Assembly: GCA_913043235.1 (NCBI GenBank)
Contig: CAJWLO010000017.1
Span: forward strand, 1-53,686
Length of the DNA: 53,686 bases
Reading direction: 5' to 3'
Source: an uncultured Fidelibacterota bacterium
GTDB taxonomy: Bacteria; Fidelibacterota; Marinisomatia; Marinisomatales; UBA1611
The notes under the pieces were generated by a model. It was not told the origin of the DNA and searched no databases. It saw only the letters and a list, made by a program, of their open reading frames with translations. Positions 18,230 through 27,976 of this stretch are shown piece after piece. Every line of letters starts with the position of its first letter. The first letter of the stretch is position 1. A program made the translations under genes and the position numbers.

Positions 18230-18874
18230 TTAGAGTTGAGATGATGGGCATAATTCTACCAAAATACATTCCCCACACTGTGGCCGTCTTGCAATACAAA
18301 TAGCACGACCATGATCAATGATCATATGGGTCAACTTAATCCAATGCTCTTCTTTAAATATATCCATCATCTCAAATTCAATTTTTTGTGGCTCTTTGGC
18401 TTTGGTAAAACCTAAAAGGCCCATGATCCGTACCATATGCGTATCAATCACCATAGATGGAATATTATAAATTTCTCCCAAAACACAATTTGCTGTTTTA
18501 CGACCCACACCAGGCAACTTGACTAGATCTTCCAGATTATCCGGCATCTTCCCATCATATTCTTCCACAATTTTTAAACTGGATCCCTTGATACTTCTAG
18601 CTTTCTGATTATGGTAGCCGCAGGAATGAATATCTTTGGATAATTCATTTACATTACAATAAGCAAAATCTTCTGGGCTTGTATATTTCAAGAAAAGGCT
18701 TTTGGTCACAATATTTACCCGCTGATCAGTACATTGAGCCGATAGGATCGTGGCAACTAAAATCTCGTGGGCAGATCTATATTGCAGAGAGCATCCTGAA
18801 TCTGGATATGCCTGACAAAGTTGATTTACAACTTCCGCTGCCCGTTTTCTTTTGCTGGATTTAGTTTCTTTCAA
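18230..18874 (-). CDS. nth: Endonuclease III
   Basis: 214 residues. The helix-hairpin-helix LPGVGRKTA carries catalytic K126, the catalytic Asp is D144 in VIDTHMVR, and the C-terminal 4Fe-4S loop has C193, C200, C203 and C209 with the standard 6-2-5 spacing. It is a bifunctional glycosylase/AP lyase that removes oxidised pyrimidines. Its start overlaps the upstream small gene by 4 bases. A 64-base gap separates it from the queD start. Confidence 0.97.
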   Translation of the reverse strand: MKETKSSKRKRAAEVVNQLCQAYPDSGCSLQYRSAHEILVATILSAQCTDQRVNIVTKSLFLKYTSPEDFAYCNVNELSKDIHSCGYHNQKARSIKGSSLKIVEEYDGKMPDNLEDLVKLPGVGRKTANCVLGEIYNIPSMVIDTHMVRIMGLLGFTKAKEPQKIEFEMMDIFKEEHWIKLTHMIIDHGRAICIARRPQCGECILVELCPSSQL

Positions 18875-19215
18875 TCCAAAAGTTCTTCTAAAAGATTTGG
18901 AATATTCTTGATGAGACTTGCTCTTGGCAAAATAATATCACAGCCGGCAGTACGTAATTTAGACTGTTCCTTATTGTTGATACGTTTCATCGTCCCGATC
19001 ACTTTAATGTTGCGGCGTTTTAATTCAGCCACAAATCCCACCGATGAAAAAACTTTTTCATCCATATCTACAATAGCCAGTAACACAAGTGTAGGAAATG
19101 TATTCGGGTCAGTTTTTTCATCGCTGAATTCAACATTTCTATTCTGATCCACGCAAACCTCTGATAGGCGGGAACCTAGTTCAAAATCTTTCACAAACAA
19201 TAATACTTCAGGCAT
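18871..19215 (-). CDS. Small receiver-like (CheY-fold) protein, unknown function
   Basis: 114 residues from the ATG at 19215, which has a GGAG ribosome site inside the end of the preceding gene and a 2-base gap. A start 30 bases further up would overlap that gene. The pattern of alternating strands and helices (EVLLFVKD, TLVLLAIVDMD, NIKVIGTM, GCDIILPRASLI) resembles a response-regulator receiver, with no DNA-binding output domain. The usual phosphate-accepting Asp cannot be placed with confidence, so it may be a degenerate receiver. Coupled by overlap to nth. Confidence 0.6.
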   Translation of the reverse strand: MPEVLLFVKDFELGSRLSEVCVDQNRNVEFSDEKTDPNTFPTLVLLAIVDMDEKVFSSVGFVAELKRRNIKVIGTMKRINNKEQSKLRTAGCDIILPRASLIKNIPNLLEELLD

Positions 19216-19217
19216 AA

Positions 19218-19583
19218 TTACTCCAATGTTGGTACAATAGTCCAATCAAAATCACTCACATGTCTGCATTCATTGTATTTTTCTCGGACTTGTTCAATTT
19301 GATCCAATAGTAAAGGCACATTGATTTCCCGATGAATACCGGAGAATTGTTCAAATTTTTCTGTACACTTTTTCAGCTGGCTTACTGCGCCATTCATATT
19401 TCCATTACCTAAGTGAACAAAACTAACTGAAAGCTGTATAAGCCCTTGAACAAATTTTCGATCTTTAAGATAATAATCTGACCAGAGTTCCTCCCACACT
19501 TCGTGGGCTTCAAAATAATTCATCTCTTTAAAATTTTTGTATCCATCTTTAAACAATTTTTCTTTTTTTATTTCCTCATTCAC
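19218..19583 (-). CDS. DUF309 family protein
   Basis: 121 residues. The DUF309 hallmark NYFEAHEVWEELW is at about 22-34, followed by KFVQGLIQLSVSFVHLGNGN and a helix. These small helical proteins are widespread in bacteria and their role is unknown; the conserved His, Glu and Trp are all present. The start overlaps the metallo-hydrolase gene by 8 bases, and its own end overlaps the ribosome site of the receiver-like gene. It is a middle member of the long minus-strand operon. Confidence 0.85.
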   Translation of the reverse strand: MNEEIKKEKLFKDGYKNFKEMNYFEAHEVWEELWSDYYLKDRKFVQGLIQLSVSFVHLGNGNMNGAVSQLKKCTEKFEQFSGIHREINVPLLLDQIEQVREKYNECRHVSDFDWTIVPTLE

Positions 19584-20424
19584 TGATGGCCACCACGTCT
19601 TTCATTTTAAAATGTTTTTCATGCTGGCGAATAGTACAAGCCTGATTGTTCGGATCATGTTCTAAAAAAAGAATCCAATTCTCCTCCGCAAATTTTGGCA
19701 ATAACACTTCTTTTTCTTGTACTGTAACAACCGGTCGAATATCGTAAGCCATAACCCATGGAATCGGGATGTGCGCTGCCATAGGGAAAAGATCAGCGCC
19801 GTAAAAAACGGTATTGGCATTATCGGAAATAACCGGATGCATAAGACCTGTGGTATGGCCATAAGTCAAATAGATATCAATGCTATCAATAAAAGGTTCT
19901 TTACCATCAACGATCTGCGTCATTGAATTTTCCGCCAAGACCTTCCAGTCCATCTCCATGAAACTTCCTGAATCCTTTTGACTGGGATGGTTTGCCAGTT
20001 CCCAATTTTCTCTAGATACCCAATAAGTGGCGTTGGGGAATGTGGGAACTATCGTTTCATTCTCAATTTTGGTATTTCCTCCAGCATGGTCAAAGTGCAG
20101 GTGCGTACAGATAACATCAGTGATATCATCTGCACAAAAACCATGTTTGGCTAAGGATATCTCTATATTATAGCGACTGGTATCAATATTGTAGATATTC
20201 CTGTATTTCTCTTTCCACTTCGTACCATTACCGGTATCAATAAGAACTTTCCTATCTTCACTTACAAGTAGCAACGAACGAGTTACCATCTTGATTCGAT
20301 TCATTTCATCAGCTGGCGCTTCTTTTTCCCAGAGCGGTTTGGGAATAATGCCAAACATGGAACCTCCATCGAGACCAAATTCAGAAGTTTCAATGCTGTA
20401 TAACGTATATTTACCTATAATCAT
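19576..20424 (-). CDS. MBL-fold metallo-hydrolase
   Basis: 282 residues. The zinc motif HLHFDHAGG is at 108-116, with later ligands expected at H-T-T-G in TYGHTTGL, GADLFP and FLEHDP. No signal peptide, so cytoplasmic. It resembles lactonase/glyoxalase-II-like hydrolases (quorum-quenching lactonase group), but substrate cannot be stated. Overlaps: 14 bases with the upstream gene and 8 with the DUF309 gene. Confidence 0.85.
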   Translation of the reverse strand: MIIGKYTLYSIETSEFGLDGGSMFGIIPKPLWEKEAPADEMNRIKMVTRSLLLVSEDRKVLIDTGNGTKWKEKYRNIYNIDTSRYNIEISLAKHGFCADDITDVICTHLHFDHAGGNTKIENETIVPTFPNATYWVSRENWELANHPSQKDSGSFMEMDWKVLAENSMTQIVDGKEPFIDSIDIYLTYGHTTGLMHPVISDNANTVFYGADLFPMAAHIPIPWVMAYDIRPVVTVQEKEVLLPKFAEENWILFLEHDPNNQACTIRQHEKHFKMKDVVAISE

Positions 20425-21406
20425 GATTCACAAGTTGATCCACACGGGCCCCTAAAATGGCCAATTGTTCTTTTGAAGCGGTTTTGGAAAGTGCTCGTAC
20501 AGATTCCAAAATTACCAATTGATTTACTATTTTAGATTTGGATTTTTCACTCTCGACAATGCTCTCAGCCAGTTTTATGAATTTTCTACCATGGTTCCCA
20601 CTAACAAGCCAGTGATCTAAATTTCTATCAACCGGATCTGATACAGACCCAATAACCCGGATACACCAATGACTCAACTCACGTCTGTATCCCCGAATCC
20701 TGACATAATCCCCATACCACAGCCTTTCAACAGCAGAAAAAAGAGATAAATCTCCTGATTGGATCATTTCATCTTTCACATCAATAGGTGTTTTTTTAGA
20801 AAAATCATGAGGATTAGGGAAAACAGAGTCAGTTAAATAATCCAGGATGCATTTTGTATAGGTCCAATTATCTCTTCTGATTGCCTGAAACTGGAACGCA
20901 CGGAGTAAATGAAAGATAAACAGAACATTCCGATCCGTATCTTGTAGAGCAAGTTCAGCCATAGTATCCAAAACACCTCGGGAATTATCTGAAGCAGTAA
21001 ATATATGTGCAGCCAAACGACTTCCTTTTTCCCAATCGCCTTTCTGGCAGGCATCTTCAAGATCGCCAATAAAAGCAGTCAGCCCAGCGCCATCCTGCAG
21101 AGATTCATTTAAAAGTTTTTGATCATTTTTTCGAAATTCAAAACCCAAGACATAATCAACCGCAAATTTTAATAAAGTTAATGAAGGATTTTTCCGGTCA
21201 TCTCCAATAATATTTTTCATAGAATTCATGAAAACTACAGGGTGGATCCCTATTTTATCATTTCTGGATGTCAAAGCACTAACGAATAAAAGATCATTAA
21301 TTGCTTCAACTATACTAGTATCGGATTCAAGACTGGTTTCTAAGTAACGGTTGGATTTAAGGATATCCCGGGTCTCTAGAAAATCCCGGAGAGAAAGTTC
21401 AGGCAT
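20411..21406 (-). CDS. Conserved-looking helical protein, unknown
   Basis: 331 residues, no signal peptide or membrane segment. The composition (Leu, Asp, Ser, Arg rich, with long amphipathic stretches such as FIFHLLRAFQFQAI) suggests an all-helical repeat fold, like HEAT or TPR-type scaffolds, though no clear repeat register is visible. It is the first gene of the run that continues through the metallo-hydrolase, DUF309 and nth; the next gene begins inside its last 14 bases. I do not recognise a family. Confidence 0.7.
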   Translation of the reverse strand: MPELSLRDFLETRDILKSNRYLETSLESDTSIVEAINDLLFVSALTSRNDKIGIHPVVFMNSMKNIIGDDRKNPSLTLLKFAVDYVLGFEFRKNDQKLLNESLQDGAGLTAFIGDLEDACQKGDWEKGSRLAAHIFTASDNSRGVLDTMAELALQDTDRNVLFIFHLLRAFQFQAIRRDNWTYTKCILDYLTDSVFPNPHDFSKKTPIDVKDEMIQSGDLSLFSAVERLWYGDYVRIRGYRRELSHWCIRVIGSVSDPVDRNLDHWLVSGNHGRKFIKLAESIVESEKSKSKIVNQLVILESVRALSKTASKEQLAILGARVDQLVNHDYR

Positions 21407-21421
21407 AAAACAAATTGATTA

Positions 21422-22126
21422 CTATTTTTTACCCACATACATATAGACCTGAAAGGATAGGCCGGTTAACCGTGAATATTCTGATGGGAAACCTTTATTT
21501 ACTGGAGGATAACTAACATAGGTATCACCGTATTCATTAATAACTTTTGGCGAATTAGGGTCCCAGTCAAATGAAAAAACCTTGCTAATTGGCATTGCCT
21601 GAAAATCATGATAATATCCAAACTCAATACCCCATTTTTTCCCGAGCTGCCGTCCATACAGCAAACCGGCACGTGTACTGGAACTATAAAGACCTTCTGT
21701 ATCCGCTTGGCGAAGGATACCATTCGGAATGATCATGATTCTAAAACCCAACCATGAAATAGGCAATATTCCTCTTTTTTCTTTTTTGGCTCGACTAAAC
21801 TTCATATATGTCAGGTCATAATTTGAATTGGGGTTAAAACTCCAAGCCAGATTCAGGATATCCCATTTACGATCGTTCCTGAATAATACGCGGTTAATAT
21901 CTATTCCTGTGCCCGATAACGGGATACCAATTCTAAGCCCTACATCCGTATTTTTATTTAAACCACGGCGATACCAGACAACGGGGATCACATTTTCCAA
22001 GGCTAAGCTGAATCCCATTTCTGTTTTCCCTTCTTCTGCAAGATGAGGCTGTATTGCCGGATGGGAAGCACAGCCGGAGGCCCAAATCAGAGCTGCAAGG
22101 AATAAAATAAACAGGTTACGTATCAT
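21422..22126 (-). CDS. Outer-membrane-associated lipoprotein, unknown
   Basis: 234 residues. A lipoprotein signal peptide ends at WASGC, with the acylated Cys at residue 19. The rest alternates hydrophobic and polar residues (GFSLALENVIPVVWYRRGL, TDVGLRIGIPLSG), ending in LTGLSFQVYMYVGKK, the pattern of an outer-membrane beta-barrel or surface beta-sheet with a terminal aromatic strand. It lies 15 bases from the start of the 331-residue gene and may be co-transcribed. Confidence 0.7.
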   Translation of the reverse strand: MIRNLFILFLAALIWASGCASHPAIQPHLAEEGKTEMGFSLALENVIPVVWYRRGLNKNTDVGLRIGIPLSGTGIDINRVLFRNDRKWDILNLAWSFNPNSNYDLTYMKFSRAKKEKRGILPISWLGFRIMIIPNGILRQADTEGLYSSSTRAGLLYGRQLGKKWGIEFGYYHDFQAMPISKVFSFDWDPNSPKVINEYGDTYVSYPPVNKGFPSEYSRLTGLSFQVYMYVGKK

Positions 22127-22148
22127 CTTACCTGTGGAAAAATACTGA

Positions 22149-22164
22149 AATCTCCTGAGAGATT
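22149..22164 (-). terminator. Possible rho-independent terminator after the T9SS-cargo gene
   Basis: A perfect 6-base stem AATCTC/GAGATT around the loop CTGA lies 17 bases past the stop of the gene at 22181-23950. It is followed in the reading direction by TTTCAGTATTTTTCC. The stem is short and AT-rich at its base, so strength is uncertain. Confidence 0.4.
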
Positions 22165-22180
22165 AAATGGAAAAGGGGGG

Positions 22181-23950
22181 TTATTTCAGATAGATCATTT
22201 TCCGACTCATGACAGCCGGTGGAAAATTTCCAGCTTGAGCATGGATGGTGAAAAAATAAATTCCCGTGGACCTGTTTTCACCACTCCACTCGAAATTGTA
22301 TGTGCCACCAGTCATGAACTGACCTTCTACAAAAACATCTCGTACCCGTCCAGTGGCATCGGTTACATATAATGAAACTGTAGCATCTTCCAGCAGATCA
22401 AAAGTCAAACGGGTTAAGCCATTGAATGGATTTGGATAATTTTGATATAGAACAAATAGCTGCGGGATTAATTCTGTATTTATATCATCTAATTGGGGGT
22501 TATTCGTAGAGCCTAACGTAGAATACGTTAACTCAGTCCAGGATTTCCCATCCGGGAATCGATTTATGGCCATGGGCAGAGAATCTAAAATCATATATTC
22601 AATAGGTTCCCATTGATCATCATCCCATTTGTTCCACGACAACAAAACTGGGAAATTGATAGCTTGATCTAACAGGATCGATGAATCCATGTACTGAATT
22701 TCAAAGCCCGGTTCCCAATCTAATTCCCAGATAAATTGATTCTCCAATATGAAGGCATAATGTTCATCAAAGTCTGGTACGCCCGATGCCTCCAGATCTA
22801 ATTTCATTGTTTTTGGTGACCAAATCATTTCGTTGAACCAAGCCGATGCGGGTTCAAGCCCCACTTTTACGGTATATATATCATCACTAGGAAGAAGATC
22901 ACCTTGAATAGTGTTGCACACCGGATGTGTAATCCATAACGGAAACCGCTGAAGAAATATTCCATTTATCATCAAATCAGTATATGCCCAGTTAATAGGT
23001 GCAAAAATAGAAATGAACCCGGAGCTATCCTTTGCAAAGGATGATAGATCTAGATATTCATCTCTATAGAGGAGATAAGATTCATCTAGGTCCACTTGGT
23101 CCTCATGCACCACCTTTAGAACAATATCTTTCTGGCCATCTTCCAGTGGTTTTGCACCCAGAATATGGATAGGTGGCATATGGGATAATATCATTAAACT
23201 TTTTTCATACTCATTGAAGAGATTTTTCCATCTATCATTCAATAAAGAAAATGAATTTTTGATTTTCTTTAGCCATTCATTCGGGGTAAGTAAGAATTGA
23301 TTCCGATAAAGCACTTCTTTTTCTATGATCAAATCTAAAAAAGTGGAATGATTCATAACTTCATCTATGGCTGAAATTTCTAATGCAATATCTTTCAATA
23401 TATTAAAAGGAATTTCTTCTAACCAAGCGATTTTTACAGACCTTGTACTGGTTATAACAGGTAAAATAGGATTAATCTTCAAAGTGATGTCTATATTTTG
23501 GACACGGTTATAAATTTCAGCCAGTATCAATTCCTCTAAGGTGGAAATATCCGGATCAAATTGAATCGTATCCGGAGCAAGCATGCAGGAACCGAATACA
23601 GGGACATCTCTATCACTAGAATATAGATTACCCAAATAATCTTCAATTTCAATGAGGTAAAAATAGCGCAAACCAATTTCACAATTCTGAATGAGATAGC
23701 GAGACCGTTCAGGTTCCAATTTCTGTATGATACGGTATTCTGAATCTATTGTACTCCTGGATTTAATGGTTATTGTTCTCGCATCGATAGTATCAGAATA
23801 AGACCAGGTCAATAGCAGGGATTTATGGCCTTCAAATACGCCTAAGTCCACCGGGAAAGGGCGCACATCTCTTACTTCCGATTCTGAAGGAAAAAGTAAA
23901 CCGGAGAATAATACGGCTTGCACAATGTTAATATGTAGTCTGGGTATCAT
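22181..23950 (-). CDS. Secreted protein with T9SS type A sorting domain
   Basis: 589 residues: an N-terminal signal peptide (about 1-22), a long extracellular region of unknown fold, and a C-terminal 80-residue sorting domain with NYPNPFNG, a middle VSLYVTDATGRV strand, GIYFF and a terminal basic MSRKMIYLK. Such domains direct cargo through the type IX secretion system to the cell surface. The N-terminal section (residues 30-110) looks like fibronectin-III-type strands (LLLTWSYSD...). It has no catalytic motif that I recognise. A neighbouring S8 peptidase carries a sorting domain of the same kind. Confidence 0.82.
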   Translation of the reverse strand: MIPRLHINIVQAVLFSGLLFPSESEVRDVRPFPVDLGVFEGHKSLLLTWSYSDTIDARTITIKSRSTIDSEYRIIQKLEPERSRYLIQNCEIGLRYFYLIEIEDYLGNLYSSDRDVPVFGSCMLAPDTIQFDPDISTLEELILAEIYNRVQNIDITLKINPILPVITSTRSVKIAWLEEIPFNILKDIALEISAIDEVMNHSTFLDLIIEKEVLYRNQFLLTPNEWLKKIKNSFSLLNDRWKNLFNEYEKSLMILSHMPPIHILGAKPLEDGQKDIVLKVVHEDQVDLDESYLLYRDEYLDLSSFAKDSSGFISIFAPINWAYTDLMINGIFLQRFPLWITHPVCNTIQGDLLPSDDIYTVKVGLEPASAWFNEMIWSPKTMKLDLEASGVPDFDEHYAFILENQFIWELDWEPGFEIQYMDSSILLDQAINFPVLLSWNKWDDDQWEPIEYMILDSLPMAINRFPDGKSWTELTYSTLGSTNNPQLDDINTELIPQLFVLYQNYPNPFNGLTRLTFDLLEDATVSLYVTDATGRVRDVFVEGQFMTGGTYNFEWSGENRSTGIYFFTIHAQAGNFPPAVMSRKMIYLK

Positions 23951-23996
23951 TGAGAATACAGTTTAGGCGAGATACAATTTCGAGAAATTAACATAA

Positions 23997-24015
23997 GGAG
24001 GCAAGTATTTCCTCC
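23997..24015 (-). terminator. Weak hairpin between the S8 peptidase and the next secreted-protein gene
   Basis: GGAGG at 23997-24001 pairs with CCTCC at 24011-24015 around a 9-base loop, 13 bases past the peptidase stop. No strong T-run follows, so partial termination or transcript-end stabilisation is as likely as full termination. Confidence 0.25.
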
Positions 24016-24027
24016 CTTGGTTTATTT

Positions 24028-25731
24028 CTATTTCAAAAGGGTTACTTTTTGTATATATGACCAACCATTTAAGGTGGCTTTAATAAAATAAATCCCCGCA
24101 GGAACACCATTAGGAACCCAATTTAATTTGTTGGTTGAATGAACTATATATCCATCATAGAGTTTTGAAATCATTCTACCACTAATATCTAGCACTTCTA
24201 CAATTAGATGACCGTCAACCGCTACAGTAATATCTACCGATATGGATGGATTAAATGGATTCGGATATGCCGCAGAAATTTGAAAATCCTTTGGAAAACC
24301 AGATCCAGTTTCTAAACCAGTGGATTGCCCATAATTAATGGCAGCCATGACATCCACAATCCCGTAACCATATATTGTATCAGGATTATTAAATTGTGAC
24401 GCAGTATTCAATAATGCATCCCTTACATTCATCGCCGTCCAAGTTGGTTGTGCACTCATGATAACTGCTGCTGCCCCACATATTAAAGGGGCTGCAGTAG
24501 ATGTCCCATTGCTTTGTGAAATCAAAGTATTATCGTCCGAAGAAGATGCACACCATACACCTATTCCCATTGCACATACTTCTGGCTTGATTCTACCATC
24601 ATATGTAGGTCCTCTTGAACAAAAATATGCAATCGTTCCTGAACTACTTACTCCACCAACGGAAATAACCGAATCTGCATCTGCGGGAGCAGAAATATAA
24701 TGTTGTACGGGAATTTCACAAGGGTCTGAAGGTGGTGGCTCTGAGCCCCAGTTTCCTGCAGCCGTAATACATAACATACCAAGACTAGCTGCAATATCAA
24801 CTGCATTTGTTGTAACTGCTGTATTGCCATCCATATCGCAATAAGAATACCAATCTAAATAGCCTAGGGATGAAGTACTGATATCAGCACCAAGACTTTC
24901 GCCCCATTCTAGAGCAGCTACATAATTATCTTCTTCTATGGGAGTTTCACTTGAAATATCTTCAGTTTTTGCTAACAAATATTCACTTTGAAAAGCAGGC
25001 CCAATAATTGTCCCCGGATAATAGCCTGCAACTATGCTTAAGATTTTTGTACCATGACTATGTTGACTTGATAGATCATTATCTTCTGTCTCATTTGCAG
25101 TCTCTTCGTCATCATTGATAAAATCATATTGGGCAATCACATTAATTTCCTGAAAAGCTAAGTGAGATAATTTGTAACCAGTATCAAGTACAAGAATACG
25201 TACACCTTGCCCAAAATATCCTGATTCATGGGCTGAATGACAATTGATTTGTTCAATCTGGGCAAAAGAATTACCATAGTCAAAATCACGCTCATTATTT
25301 TCAGATATTTGCATTGCTGCTACATCAGTAACTGTATCATTCGTACTATTTTTAGTGAATCCAATTACAGGGTCTATCTTTTTTACAAAATCAAATTTTA
25401 ATATAGTATTTAGAGTTTTAATATCTGTTTCGATTGAAACGGCATTAAGCCAACGACTTTGACGACGAACTATTAAATTTAATTTTTTCAGTGCCTCGAT
25501 ATAATTATTTGATATTTCTAAATCGAGCCATCGACTATTTGATTTGATATTATTTTTCAGCCTTCTTTTCCAAGCTTGATCTGAAATATCCGCCTTAGTT
25601 GATCCATTCTTATCCATAAAATAAACCCAAGCCCTGTACTTATCACCTCTCTTCCCTGGTTCCATGTGTTCAAGAGTCAACTGACCCTGTATTAAAGAAA
25701 AAAAGGGAATGAAAAAGAAAAATAATCTCAT
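24028..25731 (-). CDS. Secreted subtilisin-like (S8) serine peptidase with T9SS sorting domain
   Basis: 567 residues: signal peptide (1-16), a propeptide of about 130 residues, then the S8 domain with catalytic D183 (VLDTGYKLSH), H226 (SQHSHGTKI), oxyanion N327 (AAGNWG) and S411 (NGTSTAAP). The C-terminal 85 residues are a T9SS sorting domain (AYPNPFNPS, GIYFIKA, VTLLK). It is a surface or released protease for extracellular protein. Its first base overlaps the end of the M14 carboxypeptidase gene, so the two peptidases are made together. All catalytic residues are present. Confidence 0.95.
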   Translation of the reverse strand: MRLFFFFIPFFSLIQGQLTLEHMEPGKRGDKYRAWVYFMDKNGSTKADISDQAWKRRLKNNIKSNSRWLDLEISNNYIEALKKLNLIVRRQSRWLNAVSIETDIKTLNTILKFDFVKKIDPVIGFTKNSTNDTVTDVAAMQISENNERDFDYGNSFAQIEQINCHSAHESGYFGQGVRILVLDTGYKLSHLAFQEINVIAQYDFINDDEETANETEDNDLSSQHSHGTKILSIVAGYYPGTIIGPAFQSEYLLAKTEDISSETPIEEDNYVAALEWGESLGADISTSSLGYLDWYSYCDMDGNTAVTTNAVDIAASLGMLCITAAGNWGSEPPPSDPCEIPVQHYISAPADADSVISVGGVSSSGTIAYFCSRGPTYDGRIKPEVCAMGIGVWCASSSDDNTLISQSNGTSTAAPLICGAAAVIMSAQPTWTAMNVRDALLNTASQFNNPDTIYGYGIVDVMAAINYGQSTGLETGSGFPKDFQISAAYPNPFNPSISVDITVAVDGHLIVEVLDISGRMISKLYDGYIVHSTNKLNWVPNGVPAGIYFIKATLNGWSYIQKVTLLK

Positions 25732-27971
25732 TAAAATTCCATGATCAAGTTAGTTAATAAGAATAAATCAAACAGATCTAAAATACCATTCCCATCCAAG
25801 TCTCCCATGTATATCTGGTAAGGAGTAGGCTCTAAAATTGAAAGAATTATATCCACCATCTGTATCACATCCATAATTCCCAAAATACTATCACTATTTA
25901 TATCCCCTTGAATTTCAGATGGGTAACCTGTAATTGTAAAATTATCTACACTAAAACCATCTCCATTAATAAAATTATCGGATGTTTGCATAAATCTAAA
26001 TGATATAGGATTTAATTCTCCTAACTGTCCCAGATCAATGATTTCCTTAACCCAACCCTGAGAGTTACCATGGTATCCAGGATTACTTGGTTGAACTCCT
26101 TGCCCAGAAACCATTGTCGTATATTCCCCTGCCAGATTGAACCAGCCTTCATTGGGAATGAATGCTTGAAATTGTACGAAATCATAGTATGGCTCAATGT
26201 CCCAGCGCGCCATATATGAAACATGTAAACCATGGAAATATGAAAAATCAAAGTCAATAATTAGAGTCGCAGTTGTTGATTGGTTATTCCCATAATCGCC
26301 GCCAGGACTATCACTTAATGCCCAATCCCCCGAAAAAGAAATATCCGTTAATCCCCAATCTCCCTCTAATTGCCAATTATCCAGTTCCATTTCAAAAACA
26401 TCGAGAATAATAACATCCGGAATACCTATAAAAAATTGGATAGTATCCTGCCGAGGATAGCTAGAAAGATCAGATACGGTAGCTATAAATCCGGTCTCAA
26501 TACCGCGGAATGCATCTGTAGAGATCGTAAAAACCAGATCAACCACATCATCATTCCGTGCTTCCAATTCACCTATATCAATAGAGTCCGTCCCCAAGGA
26601 AATAAATGAATTAATTGGCTCCAAGGCAATGAAAATATTCCCATCCGAATCCATTAAGCCTCTGTTCTGGATATGCAATTCTGCAGTGATTGATTCGCTA
26701 GGCATAAACTCTTCAACTGGAAATTGCACATCTGGAAGCACAATATCATTGCCAGCTACAAAAGAAAAAATCTTGTTCGGATGCAACTGATCCTCACACA
26801 AAAGCACAATTCTGTCTTCAGATGGCCAGAAATAATCATTATGAGATCCTATTTCAGGTGTAAATGTGATCAACCCCTGATCTCCATAAGTCCAGTCAAC
26901 AGCATCTCCATTTACATTATAACCAATGGTTTCATAGCCTGTGCCAACAGCATAACCATTTAACCGAGCCAATTCAGTACCAATTTCACGATAGGTTGTA
27001 AGATCCGTTTCACTGGGAAGGGATCCGTCGCCATAGGGATGAATGTAAACATTGGAAAAAGAATGATAATGGAGCACATTCATTAACGGCCGGTTTTCTA
27101 TAAAATACTGAACTGCTTGTGTCTCCAATTCTGAGAATGCATTAGTTCCTCGATAAGTTGCGCTACAAGGGTTTGGTGATGAACCATAATCATTCTCACC
27201 CCAACCAAAACTGTAATTTCGGTTCAGATCCACACCGCGCTGGGTATCATTACCGCAGCCAGTATCCTGCCTATTTTTACGATGCATTCCGCCGCCTTCC
27301 GGTGCATAACTTTCATTGTAAACATATCCATCCGGGTTGATTACAGGTATGAACCACATTTCTCGATTATTTACTAAATAGGTAAGTTCTGGATCCAAGC
27401 CATAATTTTCCCCGATCATTTGTACAAAATAAAATAGATTCATCATACTCACCGGTTCCCGGGCATGGGTCAAGGCAGTATACAATATTTCCGGTTCTTG
27501 TTCATCGTCAGCAGGATTATCAGAAACCTTAAATGCCCAAATATCTCGACCTTCTACAGTTTGCCCAATGATGTGACGATCAGAAATGATTGATCCATAT
27601 AACTCTCGCAATTCATCAAATCGGTTGTTCAATTCATCCCAGGTATAGTTTCCCTGCATTGAACCCAGCGGAAAATCTCTGGATACAGCAGGAACATTAC
27701 TTAGTCGCATGTAGTACATAAGATCTGAAATTATTATTTCAAAAGTGATATTGTCTTTAGCTAACCTTTCAACTTGGCTCTTTGAAGCTACAATATCAAT
27801 GAATTTACCGACCTTGCCGGTAATATGATCCAAAGGAATCCCAGCATTGGCCAAGGACTGGAAGATGGCAGGGGACGGATTGAAAACTCTTACGGACTGA
27901 TATGTCTCATTGCAGTATAATAGCTGGTGAAAAAGGATCAGACCGATCCAGATTACCGGTATAAACTTCAT
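25731..27971 (-). CDS. Secreted M14 zinc carboxypeptidase with C-terminal dockerin-like repeats
   Basis: 746 residues from the ATG at 27971, which opens a signal peptide 5 bases after the citrate synthase stop; an upstream in-frame start would lie inside that gene. Zinc ligands are H169 and E172 (HAREP) and H303 (HYHSFS), with the substrate arginine in DLNRNY and catalytic E373 (TPEIGS). After the peptidase comes a CARDB-like spacer, a beta-sandwich of about 150 residues, and two calcium-type dockerin repeats (GDINSDSILGIMDV and GDLDGNGILDLFDL). It trims C-terminal residues from peptides, probably in concert with the S8 peptidase next to it. Confidence 0.93.
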   Translation of the reverse strand: MKFIPVIWIGLILFHQLLYCNETYQSVRVFNPSPAIFQSLANAGIPLDHITGKVGKFIDIVASKSQVERLAKDNITFEIIISDLMYYMRLSNVPAVSRDFPLGSMQGNYTWDELNNRFDELRELYGSIISDRHIIGQTVEGRDIWAFKVSDNPADDEQEPEILYTALTHAREPVSMMNLFYFVQMIGENYGLDPELTYLVNNREMWFIPVINPDGYVYNESYAPEGGGMHRKNRQDTGCGNDTQRGVDLNRNYSFGWGENDYGSSPNPCSATYRGTNAFSELETQAVQYFIENRPLMNVLHYHSFSNVYIHPYGDGSLPSETDLTTYREIGTELARLNGYAVGTGYETIGYNVNGDAVDWTYGDQGLITFTPEIGSHNDYFWPSEDRIVLLCEDQLHPNKIFSFVAGNDIVLPDVQFPVEEFMPSESITAELHIQNRGLMDSDGNIFIALEPINSFISLGTDSIDIGELEARNDDVVDLVFTISTDAFRGIETGFIATVSDLSSYPRQDTIQFFIGIPDVIILDVFEMELDNWQLEGDWGLTDISFSGDWALSDSPGGDYGNNQSTTATLIIDFDFSYFHGLHVSYMARWDIEPYYDFVQFQAFIPNEGWFNLAGEYTTMVSGQGVQPSNPGYHGNSQGWVKEIIDLGQLGELNPISFRFMQTSDNFINGDGFSVDNFTITGYPSEIQGDINSDSILGIMDVIQMVDIILSILEPTPYQIYMGDLDGNGILDLFDLFLLTNLIMEF

Positions 27972-27976
27972 GGTAT

